In this document: positions 13,509-19,212 of the stretch, one piece after another | Layout: every line of letters starts with the position of its first letter | How positions within the stretch are numbered: position 1 is the stretch's first letter | NCBI GenBank assembly: GCA_023458315.1 | Contig: JAEXAH010000070.1 | Location: 1 to 19,212 of the forward strand | DNA: 19,212 nucleotides | Origin: Pseudomonadota bacterium | Lineage (GTDB): Bacteria; Pseudomonadota; Alphaproteobacteria; Rhodospirillales; Magnetospirillaceae | Reading direction: 5' to 3' | Made by a program: the position numbers and the translations under genes | The notes under the pieces: generated by a model | What the model was told of the DNA's origin: nothing | Database searches by the model: none | Seen by the model: the letters and a program-made list of their open reading frames with translations, nothing else

Positions 13509-15640
13509 CGCAGGAACGGGTCCGCACCCCCACCATCTTGCAGATGGACGCGCTGGAATGCGGCGCCGCCTGTCTGGCGATGATCCTGGCCCATCATGGC
13601 CGCTGGGTGCCGCTCGAGGAATTGCGCCAGGCGTGCGGCGTCGGCCGCGACGGCAGCAAGGCGTCCAACGTGCTGAAAGTGGCCCGCACCTTCGGGCTGG
13701 CGGCCAAGGGCTTCAAGAAGGAGCCGCAGGGGCTGGCCGATCTGCCGGTGCCGTCGATCATTCACTGGAACTTCAACCACTACGTGGTGTTCGAAGGCTT
13801 CCACAAGGGCCGCGCCCATCTGAACGACCCCGCCCACGGTCCGCTGTCGGTGACGCTGGACGAATTATCGCAAAGCTTTACCGGCGTGGTGCTGGCCTTT
13901 ACCCGCACCGAGGCGTTCCAGCCCGGCGGCACCCCGCCCGACGGCCTGCGCCAATTGGTCGGGCATCTGGGCCGGTCGCGGCGGCCGCTGGCGGCGGTGG
14001 CGGCGTTCAGCGCCCTGCTGGTGGTGCCGGGCGTGGTCATTCCCGGCCTGGAAAAGCTGTTCGTCGATCAGGTGCTGGTGCAGCGTTTCGAAACCTGGGT
14101 GGCGCCGCTGTGCCTGGGGCTGGTGCTGTGCGCGCTGGTCCAGGCGGCGCTGACCGCATGGCAGCAGGGGCTGCTGGCCCGGCTGGAGGCCAAGCTGTCC
14201 ACCACCCTGTCGGCGCGCTATCTGGCCCGGCTGCTGGCCCTGCCGCAGCATTATTTCAACCAGCGCCTGGGCGGCGACCTCGCCAACCGCGCCGCCGCCG
14301 CCGACCGGGTCGCCGATCTGCTGGCCGGACAGGTGGCGACCAGCGTGTTCAACGCGGCGGCGGTGCTGTTCTACGGCTTGGCCATGGCCGCCTATGACCC
14401 GCTGCTGGCCGCCATCGCCCTGGGGTTGGCGGCGGGCAACGTGCTGGTGGTGCGGCTGGTGCAGCGCCGCCGCACCGACCTGACGCGCGGCCTGACCGGC
14501 GACATGGGGCGGCTGGCGGGCGCCACCGCCAGCACCATCGTCGGCATCGAAACCCTGAAAGTCACCGGCGCCGAGGACCACGCCTTCACCGGCTGGAGCG
14601 GCTATCAGGCCCAGGCCCTGGCGGCGCGGCAAAAACTGGGCCTGCTGGATGCCCTGATGTCGGGCGCCCCGGCGCTGCTGTCGGCGCTGTCGGTGGCGGC
14701 GATCCTGGGCATCGGCGGCTGGCGGGTGATCGATGGCGCCCTGACCGTGGGGTCGCTGGTGGCGTTGCAGGCGTTGATGGCCGCCATCACCGGCCCGGTG
14801 TCGGAACTGGTGGGGCTGGCCGGGCGGCTGCAATCGGCGCGCGGCGACCTGGAACGGCTGGCCGACGTGCTGGAACAGCCGGAACCGCCGCCGCCGCCCG
14901 CCATGGCCGGGGACCGCCTGCACGGGCTGATCGAGCTTGAGGACATCAGCTTCGGCTACAATCCGTGCGAGCCGCCGCTGGTCGAGAATTTCTCGCTGAC
15001 CCTGCGCCCCGGCGCCCGCATCGCCCTGGTGGGCGGCTCGGGCAGCGGCAAATCCACCATCGGCCGTCTGGTCTGCGGCCTGCAACGGCCGTGGAGCGGC
15101 CAGGTGCGCCTGGATGGCCGCCCGCTGGCCGACATCGCCCCCCAGGTCTTCGCCGCCTCGGTGGCCTATGTGGACCAGGAGGTCTTTCTGTTCGAGGGCA
15201 GCGTGCGCGACAACCTGACCCTATGGGACGGCACCGTGCCGGAAACCGCTCTGACCCAGGCCCTGAAGGACGCGGAAATCCACGCCGAGATCGCCGCCCG
15301 CCCCGGCCAGTACGACACCCAGGTCGCCGAGGGCGGAACCAATTTCTCGGGCGGACAGCGCCAGCGCCTGGAAATCGCCCGCGCCCTGGCCGCCGACCCG
15401 GCGGTGCTGGTGCTGGACGAGGCCACCGCCGCCCTGGACCCGCTGACCGAAAAGGCCATCGACGACAACATCCGGCGACGCGGCTGCACCTGCCTGATCA
15501 TCGCCCATCGCCTGTCCACCATCCGCGATTGCGACGAGATCGTGGTGCTGGACCAGGGCCGGGTGGTGGAACGCGGCCGCCACGACGCGCTGATGGCGGC
15601 GGATGGCGTCTATGCCGGCCTGATCCGGGCGGGGCGCTGA
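13505..15640 (+). CDS. NHLM-type ABC transporter with C39 leader peptidase
   Basis: A 711-residue peptidase, permease and ATPase in one chain. The N-terminal C39 cysteine peptidase (about 1-135) has Q13, catalytic C19 (LECGAACLAM), H92 (HWNFNHYVVFEG) and D108 (NDPAHGP), and should cut a precursor after a double-Gly-type leader. The transmembrane domain spans about 155-440. The ATPase domain has Walker A GGSGSGKST (about 510-518), signature FSGGQRQR (about 613), Walker B VLVLDEATAALD and H-loop AHRLS. This matches the first ABC component of NHLM systems (TIGR03796, from memory). It starts at a GTG overlapping the upstream stop and ends at TGATG, overlapping the next gene by 1 nt. Confidence 0.9.
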   Translation: MTQERVRTPTILQMDALECGAACLAMILAHHGRWVPLEELRQACGVGRDGSKASNVLKVARTFGLAAKGFKKEPQGLADLPVPSIIHWNFNHYVVFEGFHKGRAHLNDPAHGPLSVTLDELSQSFTGVVLAFTRTEAFQPGGTPPDGLRQLVGHLGRSRRPLAAVAAFSALLVVPGVVIPGLEKLFVDQVLVQRFETWVAPLCLGLVLCALVQAALTAWQQGLLARLEAKLSTTLSARYLARLLALPQHYFNQRLGGDLANRAAAADRVADLLAGQVATSVFNAAAVLFYGLAMAAYDPLLAAIALGLAAGNVLVVRLVQRRRTDLTRGLTGDMGRLAGATASTIVGIETLKVTGAEDHAFTGWSGYQAQALAARQKLGLLDALMSGAPALLSALSVAAILGIGGWRVIDGALTVGSLVALQALMAAITGPVSELVGLAGRLQSARGDLERLADVLEQPEPPPPPAMAGDRLHGLIELEDISFGYNPCEPPLVENFSLTLRPGARIALVGGSGSGKSTIGRLVCGLQRPWSGQVRLDGRPLADIAPQVFAASVAYVDQEVFLFEGSVRDNLTLWDGTVPETALTQALKDAEIHAEIAARPGQYDTQVAEGGTNFSGGQRQRLEIARALAADPAVLVLDEATAALDPLTEKAIDDNIRRRGCTCLIIAHRLSTIRDCDEIVVLDQGRVVERGRHDALMAADGVYAGLIRAGR

Positions 15641-18138
15641 TGACGACCCGCCCGCTTTCCGCCGATCATCCGCTGCTGCTGTGGCGGGAAACCGGGGCGT
15701 GGCGCGTCGCCGCCGGTTTCGTGGACCTGTTCGCCGTGCCGGTGCGCGACGACCAGCCCGCCGGACGCCGCCTGTTCCTGCAACGGCGGCACCAGGACGA
15801 GGTGCTGGCGCCGCTGCCGCTGCTGGCCGAGGGCTGGGGCGTGCTGGCCTGCGGCGGCCAGGACGCCCTGGCCGAGCCGACCGACGCGGCCGAGGACCCC
15901 GCGGTGATGACCGCCCTGATCCGCGACGCCATCACGCGCGAGGAGGCGCGGGCCGAGGCCGTCCACACCCGCGCCCGCCAGTCGCACCGCATGTTGGAAT
16001 CCGGTTTCGACGCCCTGGCCCGGGTGGTCGAGCCCCACCGCCCCGCCCCGGCCCCGGCCGATGGCGGCGACCCCGCCGTGGCGGTGGTACGGCGGGTGGC
16101 GGCGGTGCTGGACCGTCCGGTGACGGCGCCCGCCCACGACCAGACGCTGCCCGGTCCGCACGGCCGAATCGGCGCGGTGCTGCGCGCCTCGGGCCTGCGG
16201 GGACGGCCGGTGCTGCTGCGCGACGGCTGGCAACGGGCCGAGGGATTGCCGCTGATCGCCCGCCGCGCCGACGACGATTCGCCGGTGGCGCTGCTGCCCG
16301 GCCCCGGCGGCTATGTGCTGTGGCGGCCGGGCGCGGCCCGCGACGTGCCGGTGACGCCCGAACTGGCGGCCGAACTGGCGCCCCAGGCCCTGGCGGTCTA
16401 TGGCCGTTTCGGCGGCGGCGCCCTGGATGCCCGGCGGCTGTGGCGGTTCTGCGCCCGCGGCGTCACCGCCGATCTGATGCGGCTGGCCATCCTGGCCCTG
16501 GGCACGGCGCTGCTGGCCCTGGCGGTGCCGGTGGCCACCAGCCTGCTGGTGGACGAGATCATTCCGGCGGCGGCCCGCGACCAATTGGCCATCCTGGTGG
16601 CCGGGCTGGCGGTGGCCGCCATCACCACCGCCTGTCTGGAACTGACCAAGGGGCTGGCGCTGCTGCGGCTGGAGGGGCGACTGGATGCCGGTCTTCAGGC
16701 CGCCATGTTCGATCGCCTGTTGCGGCTGCCCGCCGCCTTCTTCAAGGATTTCTCGGCCGGCGACCTGACCGACCGCGTGCTGGGCGTCCAGTCCATCCGC
16801 GAAAAACTGTCGGGCGCGGCGGTGACGTCGCTGCTGGGCGGCATCTTCTCGGTGGTCAGCCTGATCATGCTGTTCAGCTATTCCGCCCGGCTGGCCCTGC
16901 TGGCGGTGGCGCTGGCGGTGGTGTCGGCGGTGGTGACGCTGGTGCTGATCTGGCTGCAACTGCGCCACGAGCGGCGGCAGGCGCTGGTGCGCGGCGCCGT
17001 CGAGGGGCTGGTGCTGCAACTGATCAACGGCGTCGGCAAGCTGGCGGTGGCCGCCGCCCGCGACCGCGCCCTGGCCCATTGGGCGCACAAATACGCGGCG
17101 CAGAAGCGCCACGCCCTGGCGGCGCAACAGGCGGCACGGCTGCAATCGGTGTTCATGGCGGCGTTCCCGCCGCTGGTCAGCGTGGCGGTGTTCATGACCA
17201 TGTCGCTGCTGGCCAAGGGCGACAAGCCGGTGGCGCCGCTGGAGCCCGGCGCCTTCCTGGCCTTCAATGCCGCCCTGGCGCAGTTCCTGACCGGCATGAC
17301 CCACGCGGTGCGCAGCCTGAGCGACGTGCTGGGCGCGGTGCCGTTGTGGGAACGCGCCCGGCCGCTGCTGGACCAGCCGCCCGAGGATGGCGGCAGCCGC
17401 CACGCCCCCGGCATCCTGGCGGGCGGCATCGAATTCGCGGGCATCGGCTTTTCCTATGTCTCGGGCGGCCCCAGCGTGCTGAAGGGCTTTTCCGCCACCG
17501 TCGCGCCGGGCGAGTTCGTCGCCGTCATCGGCCCGTCGGGCAGCGGCAAATCCACCCTGATGCGCCTGTTGCTGGGGCTGGAACAGGCGGCCGAGGGCGA
17601 GATCTTCTTCGACGGCAAGCCCATGTCGCGCCTGGATCTGGGCCAGTTGCGCGGCCAGATCGGCGTGGTGCTGCAACACAGCCGCATCCTGCCCGGCGAC
17701 GTGTTCCACAACATCGTCGGCGACAGCGGCCAAAGCCTGGAGGACGCCTGGGCGCTGGCCGCCCAGGTCGGACTGGACGCCGACATCCGCGCCATGCCCA
17801 TGGGCATGCACACCGTGCTGATGGACGGCGCCGCCACCCTGTCGGGCGGCCAGCGCCAGCGTCTGGCCATCGCCCGCGCCCTGGCGCGGCGGCCGCGCAT
17901 CCTGTTGCTGGACGAAGCCACCAGCGCGCTGGACAACCGCACCCAGGCCATCGTCACCCGTTCGCTGGCCGGGCTGGGCATCACCCGCATCCTGATCGCC
18001 CACCGCCTGTCCACCATCGCCGACGTGGACCGGGTGCTGGTGATGGACCAGGGGCGGCTGGTGCAGGCCGGGCGCCCCGACGAATTGGCGGCATGTCCGG
18101 GGCTGTTCGCCGACATGGCGCGCCGCCAGATTCTTTGA
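15640..18138 (+). CDS. NHLM-type ABC transporter, second component, with long N-terminal domain
   Basis: An 832-residue protein. Residues 1 to about 265 form a domain with no C39 motif and no recognised catalytic residues. Permease helices follow at about 285-560. The ATPase domain has Walker A GPSGSGKST (about 631-639), signature LSGGQRQR (about 733), Walker B ILLLDEATSALD (about 754) and H-loop AHRLS. The layout fits the second ABC protein of NHLM systems (TIGR03797, from memory), probably the partner of the C39-bearing one in a heterodimer. The ATG lies within TGATG, overlapping the previous stop by one base; the much longer upstream frame is an artefact inside the preceding gene. The next gene starts 23 bp after its stop. 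Confidence 0.88.
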   Translation: MTTRPLSADHPLLLWRETGAWRVAAGFVDLFAVPVRDDQPAGRRLFLQRRHQDEVLAPLPLLAEGWGVLACGGQDALAEPTDAAEDPAVMTALIRDAITREEARAEAVHTRARQSHRMLESGFDALARVVEPHRPAPAPADGGDPAVAVVRRVAAVLDRPVTAPAHDQTLPGPHGRIGAVLRASGLRGRPVLLRDGWQRAEGLPLIARRADDDSPVALLPGPGGYVLWRPGAARDVPVTPELAAELAPQALAVYGRFGGGALDARRLWRFCARGVTADLMRLAILALGTALLALAVPVATSLLVDEIIPAAARDQLAILVAGLAVAAITTACLELTKGLALLRLEGRLDAGLQAAMFDRLLRLPAAFFKDFSAGDLTDRVLGVQSIREKLSGAAVTSLLGGIFSVVSLIMLFSYSARLALLAVALAVVSAVVTLVLIWLQLRHERRQALVRGAVEGLVLQLINGVGKLAVAAARDRALAHWAHKYAAQKRHALAAQQAARLQSVFMAAFPPLVSVAVFMTMSLLAKGDKPVAPLEPGAFLAFNAALAQFLTGMTHAVRSLSDVLGAVPLWERARPLLDQPPEDGGSRHAPGILAGGIEFAGIGFSYVSGGPSVLKGFSATVAPGEFVAVIGPSGSGKSTLMRLLLGLEQAAEGEIFFDGKPMSRLDLGQLRGQIGVVLQHSRILPGDVFHNIVGDSGQSLEDAWALAAQVGLDADIRAMPMGMHTVLMDGAATLSGGQRQRLAIARALARRPRILLLDEATSALDNRTQAIVTRSLAGLGITRILIAHRLSTIADVDRVLVMDQGRLVQAGRPDELAACPGLFADMARRQIL

Positions 18139-18161
18139 CCCACCCCAAGACGGAAACGACC

Positions 18162-18710
18162 ATGCGCAAGGTTCTCTACATCCTGGGACAACTGGACGAC
18201 CTGGACGTGGAATGGCTGGCGACCCACGGCCGCCGCCGCGCCGTGCCGCCCGGCCAGGAACTGGTGCGCGAGGGGGCGCCCTGCGCCTCGGTGTTCATCC
18301 TGGTGGACGGCACCATGGCGGTGTCCATCGCCGGGTTGGGCCGGGTGGCGGTGCTTGGCCCCGGCGAGATGATCGGCGAATTGTCCTTCGTGGACAGCGC
18401 CCCGCCCTCGGCCACCGTCACCGCCGATGGCGCCTGCGTGGTGCTGGAGGTGGACAAACGCGCCCTGGCCGAGCAACTGGCGCGCAACGACGGTTTCGCC
18501 CGCCGCTTCTATCAGGCCATCGCCATGTTCCTGGCCGACCGTCTGCGCGGCACCGTGCGCCGCATGGGCTATGGCGGCGGCGCCGGGCTGGACAGCGAAC
18601 AGGTGCTGGAGGACGAACTGGACGAACGCCTGCTGGACAGCGTCTCGCTGGCGGGCGAACGCTTTCACCGGCTGCTGCGCATCCTGGCGGGTGCCCGCGA
18701 CGTGCCATGA
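18162..18710 (+). CDS. Cyclic-nucleotide-binding-domain protein in the export operon
   Basis: A 182-residue protein with a cNMP-binding (CAP effector-type) domain at about 20-120: PPGQELVREGAPCASVFILVDGTMAVSI, then GPGEMIGELSFVDSAPPSATVTA, which resembles the phosphate-binding cassette (GE-S-x-R in true binders; here GELSFVDSAPPSATV has Ser in place of the usual Arg). There is no DNA-binding helix-turn-helix after it; the C-terminal 55 residues are acidic and helical. Loss of the cassette Arg argues against normal cAMP binding. Such proteins are seen beside peptide exporters (family knowledge, general). The start has a modest GGAA upstream. The stop lies inside a 23-bp tandem duplication. Confidence 0.8.
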   Translation: MRKVLYILGQLDDLDVEWLATHGRRRAVPPGQELVREGAPCASVFILVDGTMAVSIAGLGRVAVLGPGEMIGELSFVDSAPPSATVTADGACVVLEVDKRALAEQLARNDGFARRFYQAIAMFLADRLRGTVRRMGYGGGAGLDSEQVLEDELDERLLDSVSLAGERFHRLLRILAGARDVP

Positions 18711-18742
18711 TCGCCAGCGGCGACGTGCCATGAGCGCCAGGG
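18697..18742 (+). repeat. 23-bp tandem duplication across a gene junction
   Basis: Copy one (18697-18719) and copy two (18720-18742) agree at 21 of 23 bases; both contain GCGACGTGCCATGA. Copy one carries the stop of the cNMP-domain gene (18708-18710) and an ATG overlapping it. Copy two carries the ATG of the next gene (18730). The ATG in copy one opens an 8-codon reading frame whose TGA overlaps the ATG at 18730. Confidence 0.8.
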
Positions 18743-19212
18743 ACGGCGTGCGGGTTCCGGTCGTCCTGCAATTCCAGGCGGCGGAATGCGCCCTGGCGGC
18801 GCTGGCCATGCTGATGGCCCATCACGGCCGCGCGGTGCCGCTTGAGGAATTGCGCCGGGCCGCCGGGCCGGGCGGCGAAGGCACCTCGCTGGCGACGCTG
18901 AGGAATCTGGCCGCCGACCACGGCTTCACCGCCCGCGCCTTTCGCAAGGAAGAGCCCGATCTGGCCGATCTGGCGCCGCCCTTCATGGCCTTCGTCGATT
19001 TCAACCACATGCTGGTGGTCGAGGCGGTCGCGCCCCGCCATCTGCGGGTGGTGGACCCGGCCAGCGGCCGCCGCCTGATCCCGCGGACCGAGTTCGAGCG
19101 CGGCTTCACCGGCATCGTGCTGCGGCTGGACCCCCGCCCCGGCCTGACGCCGCGCCGCGCCGTGCCGCCGCGTGCCCTGCCCGCCTTGCTGCGCCGTCAG
19201 TGGGGGTGGGGC
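18730..19212 (+). CDS. Second C39-peptidase protein, 5' part only (likely ABC exporter)
   Basis: The first 161 codons of a gene running off the window edge. The visible part is a C39-type peptidase domain: Q14-region LQFQAAECALAALAML with Cys 20, FNHMLVVEAV with a catalytic-type His, and VVDPASGRR with the Asp, then FERGFTGIVLRLD. It is clearly homologous in layout to the peptidase domain of the protein at 13505-15640, but the Gly after the Cys is Ala and the Trp before the His motif is missing. All three catalytic positions are kept. The segment after residue 135 (PRALPALLRRQWG) suggests a permease domain follows. There is no good Shine-Dalgarno, so it probably relies on coupling. Confidence 0.8.
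   Translation, partial: MSARDGVRVPVVLQFQAAECALAALAMLMAHHGRAVPLEELRRAAGPGGEGTSLATLRNLAADHGFTARAFRKEEPDLADLAPPFMAFVDFNHMLVVEAVAPRHLRVVDPASGRRLIPRTEFERGFTGIVLRLDPRPGLTPRRAVPPRALPALLRRQWGWG

Noticed and set aside
15610..18003. A 797-codon minus-strand open frame opposite the second ABC transporter
   Set aside because: It is a shadow of a gene with full ABC motifs; the translation is Gln/His/Gly-rich without domains.

Overview
This is a very GC-rich piece of chromosome from an alphaproteobacterium, probably a Rhodospirillales member such as Magnetospirillum. The evidence is a complete norC-norB-norQ-norD block, an Irr-type Fur-family regulator with its triple-His motif, and an intergenic palindrome of the CGTCATGCCCGG type common in alphaproteobacteria. 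The genus is an inference from gene content; the sequence alone does not prove it.

Left part (1-5827), minus strand: an intergenic palindrome, then the nitric oxide reductase genes read right to left as norC, norB, norQ, norD. NorC and NorB form the membrane cytochrome bc-type enzyme that reduces NO to N2O. NorQ (AAA+ ATPase) and NorD (VWA protein) are its assembly or activation pair. An intrinsic terminator lies between norB and norQ, and an imperfect FNR/Dnr-like site lies upstream of norC. Upstream of norC, same strand, is a small hemerythrin-like protein that has lost three of the seven usual iron ligands. It is separated from the next gene by a 347-bp region carrying four copies of a TTGRCCGGT half-site and a Fur/Mur-like palindrome.

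Middle part (5828-9025): a PadR-like regulator (+), a 57-residue four-cysteine protein (-), an Irr-like iron regulator (+), a small exported two-cysteine protein (+) whose 3' end overlaps a convergent Sfp-type phosphopantetheinyl transferase (-), and a TetR regulator (+) preceded by palindromes. Several of these genes are linked to iron by family or by operator-like sequence.

Right part (9029-19212), all plus strand: a membrane hybrid histidine kinase (HisKA, HATPase, receiver, degenerate receiver-like stretch, HPt), an OmpR-type response regulator, and then an export operon of the NHLM type used for nitrile-hydratase-leader peptides. The operon encodes a HlyD-like fusion protein, an ABC transporter with a C39 leader peptidase, a second ABC transporter with a long N-terminal domain, a cyclic-nucleotide-binding-domain protein, and the start of a second C39-peptidase protein cut by the window edge. 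Genes of the export operon overlap or nearly abut. No precursor peptide was recognised in the window. The two-component pair directly upstream is a plausible controller of the export operon (inference).
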